Part shown: piece after piece, positions 17,084-25,550 of the stretch
How the letters are laid out: each line of letters starts with the position of its first letter
Position numbering within the stretch: the stretch's first letter is position 1
NCBI GenBank assembly: GCA_019637225.1
Contig: JAHBWC010000071.1
Location: 1 to 45,593 of the forward strand
Direction: 5' to 3'
DNA length: 45,593 bases
Source: Labilithrix sp.
GTDB taxonomy: Bacteria; Myxococcota_A; Polyangia; Polyangiales; Polyangiaceae
Translations under genes and position numbers: made by a program
The notes under the pieces: generated by a model
Seen by the model: the letters and a program-made list of their open reading frames with translations, nothing else
What the model was told of the DNA's origin: nothing
The model's database searches: none

Positions 17084-17905
17084 ATGAACCGGTACCGGCA
17101 CGACTCCAGCGCACCGAGCCACCTGCGAAAGCTGGTGGAGTCGGCTCGTCGAGACGACCTCGACGCCGAGCGGCGCCGGCGCGTGGCCGAGCGGCTCGGC
17201 ATCGTCCCCGCGCTCCCGCCGGACCCGGGCGTCGAGCCGAGCAGCCTCGCGCGGCCCTGGCTGTCGGTCGGCGGGGCGCTGACCGCGGCGGCGCTCATCG
17301 TCGCCGCGGGCGCGACGTACCTCCGCGCGGAGTCCGCGAACGACGTCGCGCCTCCGTCGGCCGCCGCCGCTCCTTCCGCCCCGGCGGTCGCCGATGCGCC
17401 GAGCGTCGTCGCGGCGCCGTCGAGCGTCACGTCGGTCGACGTCGCCGCGCTCCCCGACGTGCCGGTCGAGAAGGGTGCGCTCGCCCGAGCGACGGGCGAG
17501 CGTCCCGTCAAGCGCGTGGCCGACGAGGGGGCTCGCTCCGCCCGTCTCGCGGTCGATCCTGCCGGCGTGGCCGAGCCGCCCGTCGCGGCGCCCGCGCTCG
17601 AGCCGCTCGCCGCCGCGAGCGCGGCCGAGTCGAGCCTCAAGCTCGAGATCCTCGCGCTCGATCGCGTGCGCCGCGCGACCGAGGGCGGACGCCCGCGTGA
17701 GGCGCTCGCGCTCCTCGACGCGTACGTCGCGCGCTTCCCCGCCGGCAAGCTCCGGGAGGAAGCGACGGTGCTCCGCGTCGAAGCGCTCGCCGCGAGCGGC
17801 GATCCAGACGCGGAGCGGCTCGCGCGCGAGCTTCTTCGTGAGGCCCCGAACACCCCCTACGCCGCGCGGCTGCGCGCGGCGCTCGTCAGCACTTCGCGGG
17901 AGTAG
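17084..17905 (+). CDS. Single-pass membrane protein, probable anti-sigma partner
   Basis: 273 residues. The N-terminal cytoplasmic part (1-58) is short and charged, with a helix SHLRKLVESARRDDLDAERR that could bind the sigma factor; one TM follows at 60-81. The periplasmic part has an Ala/Pro/Val-rich linker (85-190) and a C-terminal TPR-like helical region (about 195-270, RRATEGGRPREALALLDAYVARFP and AERLARELLREAPNTPYA). No zinc-binding ZAS motif (HxxxCxxC) is present, so it is not a classical anti-sigma factor. The assignment rests on position: 3 bases after the sigma gene and 2 bases before the next lipoprotein gene. Confidence 0.75.
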   Translation: MNRYRHDSSAPSHLRKLVESARRDDLDAERRRRVAERLGIVPALPPDPGVEPSSLARPWLSVGGALTAAALIVAAGATYLRAESANDVAPPSAAAAPSAPAVADAPSVVAAPSSVTSVDVAALPDVPVEKGALARATGERPVKRVADEGARSARLAVDPAGVAEPPVAAPALEPLAAASAAESSLKLEILALDRVRRATEGGRPREALALLDAYVARFPAGKLREEATVLRVEALAASGDPDAERLARELLREAPNTPYAARLRAALVSTSRE

Positions 17906-17907
17906 CC

Positions 17908-19704
17908 ATGATTGGAACGTACCAGCGCATCGCGAGCGGCGTCGCCGCCGTGATCGTCACCTCGGCCGCGGTCTTCGCCTGCGCCACCTCCCGGTCCGAG
18001 TACGAGATCGGCGACCAGAACGAGTCGAACCCGCCGGGCTTCTCCACCGACGCAGGACCCGACGATACGGAGTCGGACCGCGACGGCGGTCCCGGCCTGT
18101 TCAACGACGGCGCCCCGCCGATCGACGCGACGAGCTGCCTCCCGGACGCCGGTGGACCCGGACCCGTCGGGCGCGTGTGCCTCCCGCCGACCGACAACGA
18201 GTGCGACGGCAAGCACGACGTGCCGACCTATCCGGCGAACGGCATGGGCGGCAACGGCTTCGACGACGACTGCGACGGCCTCGTCGACGAGGGGTGCTCG
18301 TGCGAAGCGGCCGGCATCACGAAGACCTGCTACCTCGTGCCCGCGAGCCAGACGTTCGGCGGCGTTCCGGTCGGCTGGTGCGCCGAGAACTCGAAGGGGA
18401 CGGTCGACTGCGTGAAGCCGACGACCGAGTTCCCCGGGACCTGGAGCGGCCAGTGCCGCGGCGCGCAGCCTCCGTTCGCCGACGACGTCTGCGCGAACGG
18501 CGACTTCAACTGCGACGGCAAGGACCAGAACTCGAAGGCGAGCGACTGCTCGTGCAAGGGCGATCCGGTCCAGTGCCCGACGGCGCCGCTGCTCACGAGG
18601 CCGTTCCCGCCCGCCTCTGCGCTCCCGCTCGAGATCAGCGCGAAGGGCTGGTTTCTGAACGCGAGCGACGTCTCGCTCGCGACGAACTGGAAGTGGACGC
18701 TCCTCGGGGGCGATTGCGACAACATCCTGCACCACCCGACGTTCGCGATGTTCGCGACGCCGAACGGCACGGGCGCCACTGCGGGCTCGCAGGTCGATAC
18801 GCTCGGCCCGAGCGGCAACGAGCACGGCCTCGTCGCGACGGCACCGGCGATCACGAGCTCGTTCTACCCCGCGTTTTCGCTCAGCGGCGACTACCTCGTC
18901 GAGGGCGAGTTCGATCTCAACGGCAAGCACTACACCTGCCAGCAGAAGATCCAGGTGCGCGCTCCCGGCATCCGCGCGGAGCTGTGCTGGGACACGCAGG
19001 CGCCTTCGGGCAGCAACGTCGATCTCGACCTTCACGTGGCGCAGACGACCTTCGCGAACCAGTGCGTGAACCAGGGCTGGTCGCGCGAGTGCAACAACCA
19101 GGACTGCTACTACGGCAACTGCAAGGGTGGCTCGTCGCCGAACTGGTTCGCGGCCAACCCGGACCCGTCCGTCTGCCAGGGATGGGGATCGAAGACGACC
19201 GGGACGTGCTTCAACCCGCGCCTCGATCGCGATCTCATCACCTGCCAGCCGTCGGAGAGGAACCCGAACGCTCCCGACTTCTGCGGTCCGGAGAACATCA
19301 ACATCGACGCGCCCAGGAACGGCTCGAAGTACGCCGTCGGCGTGAAGCACTTCGCCGGGTCTCCGCCCACGCGCGCTCACGTGAACGTGTACTGCAACGG
19401 CGAGCGCATCCTGTCGACCGGCTACAACCCGGTCACGGGCAACGAGTTCCCGAAGCTCCTGCAGTCCGGCGGCGACAGCTCGGGTGACTTCTGGAAGGTC
19501 GGCCTCGTCACGGCGACGGTCGACGGATCCGGCGGGCTCTCCTGCGCGGTCGATCCCGTCCCTTCGAGCCAGCCGCACGCGGCGACCGACGGCTCGAACG
19601 CCTACTGCGTCGACAACACGTCGCGCAACGGAGCCGACTCCGCGAAGTTCTTCACCTTCGGCGGCGCGGCGCCGCTCGATGCGGAAGCCCTCTGTTTTCA
19701 CTGA
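17908..19704 (+). CDS. MopE-like Cys-rich surface lipoprotein
   Basis: 598 residues, with GGGAG just before the ATG. The signal peptide ends AAVFAC, an acceptable lipobox. An Asp/Gly/Pro-rich segment (25-75) precedes a Cys-rich domain with the MopE-type motif NGFDDDCDGLVDEGC (about 116-130), a likely metal-binding loop, and about 14 more Cys to residue 230. The rest is beta-rich, with DLDLHVAQTT (about 365-375), a run of aromatic and Cys residues, and KYAVGVKHF, giving a resemblance to a jelly-roll or Ig-like adhesin domain of the kind seen in myxobacterial proteins that are often annotated only as hypothetical. Probably cell-surface and part of the ECF operon. Confidence 0.8.
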   Translation: MIGTYQRIASGVAAVIVTSAAVFACATSRSEYEIGDQNESNPPGFSTDAGPDDTESDRDGGPGLFNDGAPPIDATSCLPDAGGPGPVGRVCLPPTDNECDGKHDVPTYPANGMGGNGFDDDCDGLVDEGCSCEAAGITKTCYLVPASQTFGGVPVGWCAENSKGTVDCVKPTTEFPGTWSGQCRGAQPPFADDVCANGDFNCDGKDQNSKASDCSCKGDPVQCPTAPLLTRPFPPASALPLEISAKGWFLNASDVSLATNWKWTLLGGDCDNILHHPTFAMFATPNGTGATAGSQVDTLGPSGNEHGLVATAPAITSSFYPAFSLSGDYLVEGEFDLNGKHYTCQQKIQVRAPGIRAELCWDTQAPSGSNVDLDLHVAQTTFANQCVNQGWSRECNNQDCYYGNCKGGSSPNWFAANPDPSVCQGWGSKTTGTCFNPRLDRDLITCQPSERNPNAPDFCGPENINIDAPRNGSKYAVGVKHFAGSPPTRAHVNVYCNGERILSTGYNPVTGNEFPKLLQSGGDSSGDFWKVGLVTATVDGSGGLSCAVDPVPSSQPHAATDGSNAYCVDNTSRNGADSAKFFTFGGAAPLDAEALCFH

Positions 19705-19724
19705 GACCACCCAAGGAGCCTGTG

Positions 19725-20915
19725 ATGCGTTCAGCGAAGTCAGCCCTCGTCCTCCTCAGCCTCGGTACGCTCGCGGCCAATGTCGCCGTCGGCTGCAGCG
19801 GCGACGACACGCGCATCGGCTACGAAGAGCCGGAGGACGGCGGCGCGCGCGTCGCGCTGCCCGACGCGGGTGGGCCGTCGGACAACGACGAAGACCCGCC
19901 GAACCCCGACGGCGGTCCTGAGCGGCGTGGCGACTCGGGCGGGGCGAGCGACGCCGGCGATGGCGGCGGCGATCCGGACTTCGGCCTCGACGGCGGCGTG
20001 GACGCGGAGGTCGTCGACACGGGGACCGACGCCGGCGCGGCGGGTAGCGTCTGCCCGACGAAGGACCTCGTCCAACAGCAAGCGTGCGGCCTCTGCGGGG
20101 TGCAGTACCGCCTCTGCGCGCCCAACGACCCGAACGACTCGGCGGCCGAGCCCGTCTGGCAGCCGTGGGGCTTCTGCCAGAACGAGGTGAAGGACGGCTG
20201 CCAGCCGGGCACCGCGGCGACCGAGGGTTGCGGGCTCTGCGGCACCCGAAACAAGGTGTGTCAGATCGACTGCCGCTGGGCCGTCGGCGCGTGCAAGAAC
20301 GAGCCGGCCAACGCGTGCTCGCCGGGCACCGAGGACTATCAGGTCGGCCTCTCGTGCACGGCCGGCGGCCGGTCGCGCACCTGCCAGGAGAGCTGCACGT
20401 ACGGGCCTTTCAGCGACTGCTTCGTCCCCGGCGAGCCGACGCTCACGCTCTCGGCGACGGCGGGCGCGAAGGTCAGCGGGCAGTTCAAGCTCGAGGCGGC
20501 GAACAAGCTGCCGCGACTCGGGAGCTCGTGCCCGACGGCGAGCACCAACAACACCACGACGCCGTACCAGTACGTGGTGATCGCCAACCCGACGACGAGC
20601 ACGATCGTCGCCTCCGTCTGGACCAGTCAGTCGACCCGCGCCGGCTCGGGCTACATCGACACCGTCGTCGCGGCCTACGCGGGCAGCACCAAGCCGACGA
20701 CCTCCGCGGAGCGCTCGGCGTGCACATCGGGTGTGAACGACACGTGCTACGGCGACGACGATCCCACCGAGTGCCTCTCGAGCTGGGGCGGCCTCGTCGG
20801 CAGCGACGCCATCACGATCCCGCCGGAGGGCAAGGCGCTCGTCTACGTCGGCGCCTGGTTCGACACCGGCGTCGGCGACTACCAGCTCACGGCGCGGACC
20901 GACTCGGTCGACTGA
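19725..20915 (+). CDS. Cys-rich surface lipoprotein
   Basis: 396 residues. ATG 19725 is chosen because AAGGAG (19713-19718) lies six bases upstream; an in-frame GTG one codon earlier is too close. The lipobox is VAVGC. Residues 27-105 are Asp/Gly/Glu-rich and disordered. Residues of about 108-230 hold three related Cys repeats of the form C-GLCG-x-C-x-C (QACGLCGVQYRLC, EGCGLCGTRNKVC, LSCTAGGRSRTC), each followed by a Trp-rich C-terminal half. The last 160 residues are a beta domain (TLSATAGAKVSGQFKL to GVGDYQLTARTDSVD) resembling a pre-peptidase C-terminal type fold. Last gene of the ECF operon, 20 bases after the previous one. Function not known. Confidence 0.8.
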   Translation: MRSAKSALVLLSLGTLAANVAVGCSGDDTRIGYEEPEDGGARVALPDAGGPSDNDEDPPNPDGGPERRGDSGGASDAGDGGGDPDFGLDGGVDAEVVDTGTDAGAAGSVCPTKDLVQQQACGLCGVQYRLCAPNDPNDSAAEPVWQPWGFCQNEVKDGCQPGTAATEGCGLCGTRNKVCQIDCRWAVGACKNEPANACSPGTEDYQVGLSCTAGGRSRTCQESCTYGPFSDCFVPGEPTLTLSATAGAKVSGQFKLEAANKLPRLGSSCPTASTNNTTTPYQYVVIANPTTSTIVASVWTSQSTRAGSGYIDTVVAAYAGSTKPTTSAERSACTSGVNDTCYGDDDPTECLSSWGGLVGSDAITIPPEGKALVYVGAWFDTGVGDYQLTARTDSVD

Positions 20916-20934
20916 CGAGGTCGATCAGAGGTTT
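20908..20934. terminator. Hairpin at a convergent junction
   Basis: TCGAC (20908-20912) and GTCGA (20920-20924) flank a 7-base loop that contains the stop codon of the plus-strand lipoprotein gene (TGA, 20913-20915). A TTTT run follows at 20932-20935. The minus-strand peptidase stop starts at 20925. Weak but plausible terminator; only 9 bases separate the genes. Confidence 0.35.
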
Positions 20935-23339
20935 TCCGCGAAGAACTGCGCGACCCGCTCCGGGACATAGGCCCGAGCGGCGGGCGCGCGGAGGCCGTGG
21001 CGCTCGCCGGGGAGAACGAGCAGGTCGAAGTGCTTGTCCGCCGCGATGAGCGCGTCGACCAGGCGGGCTGTGTGCGCGTAGTGGACGTTCTCGTCCATCA
21101 TCGCGTGCGTCAGCATCAGCTTCCCGGTGAGGCCCGCGGCCTTCTTCGCGAGGTCGGACGCCTCGTAGCCGGCCGCGTTCGTCTCCGGCGTCTCCATGTA
21201 GCGCTCGGTGTACCCGGTGTCGTAGAGGCGCCAGTCGGTGACGGGCGCGCCGGCGACGCCCGCGCGGAAGACGCCCTTGCCGTCGAGCATCGCCAGCGCG
21301 GCCATGAAGCCGCCGTAGCTGTGCCCGTAGATGCCGATGCGCGACGCGTCGACGAAGGGCAGGGTGGCGAGGAACGACGCGCCGGCGATCTGATCGGCGA
21401 GCTCGAGCTTGCCGAGCTGCTTGTGGACCTTCTGCGCGAACGCCCGGCCGCGCCCGGCCGAGCCGCGGTTGTCGAGCTGGAACACGACGAACCCGCGATC
21501 GGCCAGGTGCTGCCAGAGCAGGCGCGGCGCCCACGAGTCGAACACGAGCTGCGCCTCGGGGCCGCCGTAGACCATCACGATCACCGGATGACGTCCGGTG
21601 ACGACGCGCGGCCGGAGGAGGGCGCCGTGGAGCGTCTCGCCGTCGTCGGCCTTCACCGTCACGTGCTCGACGGGGCGGAGCCCGAGCGCGGTGAGATCGG
21701 CGTCGAGCGGGATCGGGAGCTCGCCGGCGACCTTCGACGCACGCGTCACCACGGCCCTCGGCGGGCGATCGGACGCGGAGTGCACGTCGAGCCAGGTCGT
21801 CCCGGCCTCGTCGACCTTGACCGAGTGGACGCCGCGCTCGGTCGTGAGGCGCGTGACCGTCGCCTTCGTCGCGCCGTCCGGCGCGAGCGGCGCCGCGTAG
21901 AGGTGACGCTCGAGCGGGCCGTCTTTCGTCGCGCTGAAGAGCACGCGGCCCCCGGCTTCGTCGACGCCCGCGATCGACTCGACGTCCCACTCGCCGCTCG
22001 TCAGCGTGCGTACGAGCGCGCCGTCCTTTCGGCTCCGGACCTCGAGGTGACGGCGGCCCGTGCGGCTCGAGGCGAGGAGGAGCTCGTCGGACCTCTGCAG
22101 CATGCGGACGGGCGAGAACGCGACCCACGCGGGGCTCGTCTCGACGGCGAGCTCGGTGGTGGCTCCGGTCGCCGGATCGACGCGGACGAGGGCGACGCGC
22201 TTCTGGTCGCGCGTCATCGACTGGACGAAGAGCGCCTTGCCGTCGGGGCTCCACGTGAAGCGACCGAGGTAGCGCTCCGGCGCGGCCGGCGCCTTGGTCG
22301 CGGGCGTCTTCGCGGCCGTCGGTCCGGCGGAGGCGGCCTTCGGATCCTTCCAGTCGAGCCACGTCGTCTTCTGCGTCGCCACGTCGACGACGCCGGCGCG
22401 CACGATCGGGTTCGGCCTCCCGGCGCGTGGGTAGCGCTGCATCATGAGATCGGCCTGGCCGCGGTAACCGAGGATCGGGATCTCGTCGACGGGACGCTCG
22501 TCGACCTCGAGGTACACGAGGCGATCGCACTTCGGCGACCAGAAGAAGCCGCTCGGCTCGCCGAGCTCCTCCTGCGCGACGAAGTCGGAGAGGCCGTGCG
22601 TGATGCCGGCCGCGCCGTGGGGCGCCGGCCGGGTCAGCTGGGTCTCTCGTCCGGTCGCGACGTCGACCGAGAAGAGCTCGCCTCGGCGCACGAACGCGAT
22701 CCGCTCGCCGGTGTCGCAGGGCTTCGGATCGAGCTCCGGCTCCGGCGTCTTCGTCAGGCGCCGCACGGCGCCGTCGGCGCGCTCGAAGTCGCGCACGAAG
22801 ACGTCGCCGGCGTAGGGGACCACCAGGAGCTTCGCCTTCTTCGCCCAGAGGTGATTCGTGACCCCCTCGTTGCGGTCGCGCTGCCGCTCGCGGCGGAGCT
22901 CTTCGTCGCGCGACCTCGGCGCCGCGGCGTCGCCGAGCTCCGTCGCGCGGAGGAGGACCTCGGTCTTGCCCGTCGTCGCGTCGAACGCGAAGAGCGACAT
23001 CGTCTCGTCGCCCCCTTCGCTCGCGAGGAACGTGATCGTCTTGCCGTCGGGGGCGTGCTGCGTCTGGCGAGGCACGTTCCAGCCGGGCTCGGGGTGCCGC
23101 GCCATCCGCGCGAAGCCGACGCGGCTCGCGCTGGCGGGCGCGATCGCCACGCGCTCGATCTTGACCGGCACGGGCGTGTGCTCGCGGAGCTCGCGGAGGA
23201 GCGGACTACCTGCGGGCGGAGGCGCGCCGCCCGAGCCGGCGCACGCGCTCGCGGTTGCGGCCAGGGCGCCGAGCGCGCCGAGGCTTCGTCGGACGCCCAT
23301 CGCGCGGCCGCGCCGCGAGCGAGAGTGCATCGCCGTCAT
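20925..23339 (-). CDS. S9 family dipeptidyl peptidase IV-type lipoprotein
   Basis: 804 residues. The start at 23339 is chosen because a GGAG lies four bases ahead; 23348 and 23330 are alternatives. The signal peptide ends TASAC (Cys33), so it is a predicted lipoprotein. The N-terminal beta-propeller carries the double-Glu motif of DPP-IV (Glu257, Glu258 in VAQEELG), which binds the substrate N-terminus. The C-terminal alpha/beta-hydrolase domain has Ser674 (GHSYGG), Asp749 (MDENVH) and His781 (ERHGLR), with the spacing of DPP-IV (75 and 32). It should release N-terminal dipeptides, probably with Pro or Ala at position 2, outside the cytoplasm. It sits 38 bases after the TPR gene and may be in its operon. 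Confidence 0.93.
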   Translation of the reverse strand: MTAMHSRSRRGRAMGVRRSLGALGALAATASACAGSGGAPPPAGSPLLRELREHTPVPVKIERVAIAPASASRVGFARMARHPEPGWNVPRQTQHAPDGKTITFLASEGGDETMSLFAFDATTGKTEVLLRATELGDAAAPRSRDEELRRERQRDRNEGVTNHLWAKKAKLLVVPYAGDVFVRDFERADGAVRRLTKTPEPELDPKPCDTGERIAFVRRGELFSVDVATGRETQLTRPAPHGAAGITHGLSDFVAQEELGEPSGFFWSPKCDRLVYLEVDERPVDEIPILGYRGQADLMMQRYPRAGRPNPIVRAGVVDVATQKTTWLDWKDPKAASAGPTAAKTPATKAPAAPERYLGRFTWSPDGKALFVQSMTRDQKRVALVRVDPATGATTELAVETSPAWVAFSPVRMLQRSDELLLASSRTGRRHLEVRSRKDGALVRTLTSGEWDVESIAGVDEAGGRVLFSATKDGPLERHLYAAPLAPDGATKATVTRLTTERGVHSVKVDEAGTTWLDVHSASDRPPRAVVTRASKVAGELPIPLDADLTALGLRPVEHVTVKADDGETLHGALLRPRVVTGRHPVIVMVYGGPEAQLVFDSWAPRLLWQHLADRGFVVFQLDNRGSAGRGRAFAQKVHKQLGKLELADQIAGASFLATLPFVDASRIGIYGHSYGGFMAALAMLDGKGVFRAGVAGAPVTDWRLYDTGYTERYMETPETNAAGYEASDLAKKAAGLTGKLMLTHAMMDENVHYAHTARLVDALIAADKHFDLLVLPGERHGLRAPAARAYVPERVAQFFAENL

Positions 23340-23377
23340 CGTCTCCATCCTTCCGGAGCCCGAGGCCGCGCCCCGAG

Positions 23378-24403
23378 CTAGTTGAGCTGGTGCTTCTCGG
23401 GCGGCGTCGGGCTGTCGCGATCGAGGAACACCGCGGTGATCTCGCGCTCGAGCCCGGCCGACAGCTCGCTCTCGAGCCCCGCGACCGAGCCGGCGCCCCG
23501 CTCGACGTTGCGCTGGTAGATGAAGAGGCGCGCCTGCATTCCGGCCGTGTCGCCGAGGCCGGCGGCCGCCGCCTCTTCCGGCGTGCGCGCGTCGAGGATC
23601 ACCATCGCGCGCGGATCGACTCCGTCCACGACGAGCTCGGCGCCCGGCACGTCCACGATGTAGATGTCCGCGTCGCGGACCCAGCGCGCGAGGAGCGCGT
23701 CGAGGCCCTGGATGACGTGGCGGACGAGCTGCGCGAACGCGTCCGGCGAGGGCGCCCAGGCCGGGGCCGGCTTCGTCATGTCGAGCGCGCGCGAGCGCAG
23801 GAACGCCTCGACGGCGCCGCGCGTGTCCCCCGCGTCGTCGCGGAGGAGGCCGAGGTAGTAGTAGGCGTCGGCGTGCGTGGGATCGGTGCGGACGGCCTCC
23901 TCGATGAAGGGGGCGGCTTTCTCGGTCTCGCCGAGCTCGTAGTAAGCGCGCCCGATCAAGAAGACATAGCTCCCGTTCTCGAACGGCGGGTCGGGCAGGC
24001 GTGCCATGCACTTCTTCGCTTCCTCGACGTCGCCCTTTCCGAGGAGCGCGTCGACGCGGAGGAGCAGGCAGTCCGCCGTCTCCTCTTTCGTCTCCGCGTA
24101 CTCGAGCGCGTCGTCGCACAGGTCGACGGCTTCGTCCCACTCGCCGAGCGGGTGCATGAGGACCTCGGCGGCGTTGAGCATCGCCTCGAGGTACGTCTCG
24201 TCGAGCGCGATCGCCTGGCGATAGTGCTCGAGGGCCTCCTCCGACTCGCCCGACAGCGCGGACGTGTAGCCAAGGAGGTTGTGCACCTCGGGCGACTGAG
24301 GATCGATCTCGAGCGCGCGCTTCGCGCAGGCGCTTGCGCCCGAGGCGTCGCCCTTCTGCGCGAGGTCCCAGCCTCGATCGAGATGCGCGGAGAGTTGATC
24401 CAT
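23378..24403 (-). CDS. TPR protein with a degenerate zincin (minimal metallopeptidase) domain
   Basis: 341 residues, no signal peptide or TM, so cytoplasmic. Residues 5-210 are about five TPR units (e.g. AQKGDASGASACAKRALEIDP, SGESEEALEHYRQAIALDE, RDDAGDTRGAVEAFLRSRALD). Residues 222-330 follow the order of the Zincin_1 (PF06262) minimal metallopeptidase fold: FAQLVRHVIQGLDALLARWVRD, IYIVDVPGAELVVDGVDPRAMVIL, RLFIYQRNVERGAG, LESELSAGLEREITAVFLD. At the HExxH site the protein reads R320-E321-I-T-A324, so both His ligands are gone and only Glu remains. It is therefore probably catalytically dead and may act as a binding domain. Starts 352 bases from the divergent gene at 24755. Confidence 0.85.
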   Translation of the reverse strand: MDQLSAHLDRGWDLAQKGDASGASACAKRALEIDPQSPEVHNLLGYTSALSGESEEALEHYRQAIALDETYLEAMLNAAEVLMHPLGEWDEAVDLCDDALEYAETKEETADCLLLRVDALLGKGDVEEAKKCMARLPDPPFENGSYVFLIGRAYYELGETEKAAPFIEEAVRTDPTHADAYYYLGLLRDDAGDTRGAVEAFLRSRALDMTKPAPAWAPSPDAFAQLVRHVIQGLDALLARWVRDADIYIVDVPGAELVVDGVDPRAMVILDARTPEEAAAAGLGDTAGMQARLFIYQRNVERGAGSVAGLESELSAGLEREITAVFLDRDSPTPPEKHQLN

Positions 24404-24422
24404 CGCTCGGAGGACTCGTTTT

Positions 24423-24465
24423 GCTGAAAGGACGGGCGGACGTCAAGCACGCTCGTCCTTTCGGC
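24423..24465 (-). promoter_or_regulatory. Long stem-loop in the leader of the TPR/peptidase operon
   Basis: Bases 24423-24438 pair with 24450-24465: a 16-bp stem with two G-T pairs around an 11-base loop (24439-24449). The core GAAAGGACG / CGTCCTTTC is perfect. It lies 19 bases upstream of the TPR start (24403, minus strand), so it would be in the mRNA leader, or is an operator. It is not a recognised riboswitch class. Confidence 0.5.
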
Positions 24466-24513
24466 GCCTTCTGGCGGAGCCAAGGAGGAGCTCGCCCCGG
24501 CGCCTTCCGGCGG
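24462..24513. repeat. 16-bp direct repeat, two copies 36 bases apart
   Basis: Copies at 24462-24477 and 24498-24513 share 15 of 16 bases (CGGCGCCTTC-T/C-GGCGG). Each is itself partly palindromic (CGCC..GGCG). The first overlaps the outer end of the stem-loop. A 36-base spacing puts the two on nearly the same helix face turn count, as for an operator pair, but this is only suggestive. Confidence 0.45.
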
Positions 24514-24754
24514 CGCGGGCGGGCCAGCTCGAGCGGCACGTGCAATACCGTGAGGTTGCGAAGGCAGGGCGCGAGCCCAGGCCCCGCCGTCGGCCGCCGC
24601 GCATCGCTCGGCGCGTCGGGCGGGCGTCGGGCCGGGCGGGGGAGAGAAATCGCCCGCGCGCTTCATAACGCTCGGGCCGCCGCTCCACTCACCCCGTAGA
24701 GCCGCCCGTGAGCCCCCGGCGCCGGCGATTCTTTCCCTTGTCCTGGAGTGCCCA

Positions 24755-25480
24755 ATGAACCCCTCCGCGTCGCTCGCCTCGTTCGTCCTCGTCGCTGCGC
24801 TCCTCGTCCCCACCGTCGCGCGCGCCGACGCTCCTCCGGCGCCGAGCCCGGAGCCCGAGGCGCCGACCGAGTCGACGGCCGCGACGCCCGCGCTGCCCGC
24901 GCCCACGCCCGCGCTGCCCGCGCCCACGCCCGCGCCGTCCGCGCCCGCCGCCTCCGACGCGCCGATCGTCGAGCTGTCGGCCGACGACGGCCGCGCGACG
25001 ATCGAGCGGCGCGCGTCGACGAGCAGCCCGACGGTGCCCCTGCTCGAGACCGGCGTGCTCGCGATGGGCCACTGGGAGCATGCGTGCGTCGCGCCTTGCC
25101 AGATGCGCCTCGATCCGCGCTTCGCCTACCGCGTCGCGGGCGACGGCCTCGTGCCGTCCGACTCCTTCGCCCTGCCGCGCGGGCAGGACCGCGTGCGCGT
25201 CGACGCGCGCATGGGATCGTCCGTCGGCCGCGTCGTCGGCGTGCTCGCGACCGCGGGCGGCCTGCTCGCGATGGCCGGTGGCGGCCTCGCGCTCGCGGCG
25301 ACGCCGATCCTCGAGAGCGAGGACGTCGGCAGCAAGGGCTTCCGCACCGGTGTCCTCGCGGGCGGCATCGGCGCCGTGTCGATCGGCGCCGTCTCCGCCG
25401 CCGTGGGTCTCTTCCTCTGGCTCTCGAACGGCTCGAGCGCGCACGCCGAGCCCAGCGTCGCGCGACAGGCCGCTCGCTGA
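24755..25480 (+). CDS. Exported protein with two C-terminal membrane segments
   Basis: 241 residues with a Sec signal peptide (cleavage after VARA, about residue 24). A Pro/Ala-rich linker follows, containing a tandem ALPAPTP repeat. Residues of about 95-150 form a small beta domain with WEHACVAPCQMRLDPRFAYRV, a Cys pair spaced C-x3-C, and GDGLVPSDSFALP, of a kind I associate with PEGA-like or similar modules in myxobacterial exported proteins. Two hydrophobic helices (about 158-178, 192-218) close the protein. Divergent from the TPR gene, with TGGAG 7 bases before the ATG. Function unknown; it may be co-expressed with the lipoprotein gene 70 bases downstream. Confidence 0.75.
   Translation: MNPSASLASFVLVAALLVPTVARADAPPAPSPEPEAPTESTAATPALPAPTPALPAPTPAPSAPAASDAPIVELSADDGRATIERRASTSSPTVPLLETGVLAMGHWEHACVAPCQMRLDPRFAYRVAGDGLVPSDSFALPRGQDRVRVDARMGSSVGRVVGVLATAGGLLAMAGGGLALAATPILESEDVGSKGFRTGVLAGGIGAVSIGAVSAAVGLFLWLSNGSSAHAEPSVARQAAR
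24890..24931 (+). repeat. 21-bp perfect tandem repeat in coding sequence
   Basis: Two identical 21-base units (24890-24910 and 24911-24931) each encode ALPAPTP in the proline-rich linker of the exported protein, and the flanks carry partial copies. A slippage-prone site that could vary the linker length between strains. Confidence 0.8.
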
Positions 25481-25550
25481 TCGCTCCCTGAAAACGTCCG
25501 GTCGCTCGACCGGGCCCTTCATCCGCCGCTTCTTCTTCGTGAGGTCCGTC

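Larger units (their letters stand above)
24404..24754. other. 351-base divergent intergenic region
   Basis: No gene is supported here: the short open frames are Arg-rich and have no ribosome-binding site or conserved pattern. The left part holds a 16-bp stem-loop in front of the TPR gene and a 16-bp imperfect direct repeat. The right part leads into the gene at 24755 and includes TGGAG (24744-24748), its likely ribosome-binding site. No clear -35/-10 pair is visible. Confidence 0.6.

Noticed and set aside
17084..17905. Classical zinc-binding anti-sigma factor
   Set aside because: There is no HxxxCxxC motif or any Cys in the N-terminal part; only position after the sigma gene supports the role.
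20997..23381. A 794-codon open frame on the plus strand
   Set aside because: It is antisense to the DPP-IV-type peptidase, which has a full catalytic triad and family spacing.
24443..24688. A short minus-strand frame of 81 codons in the divergent gap
   Set aside because: Arg-rich, no ribosome-binding site, no conserved pattern; it also crosses the direct repeats.
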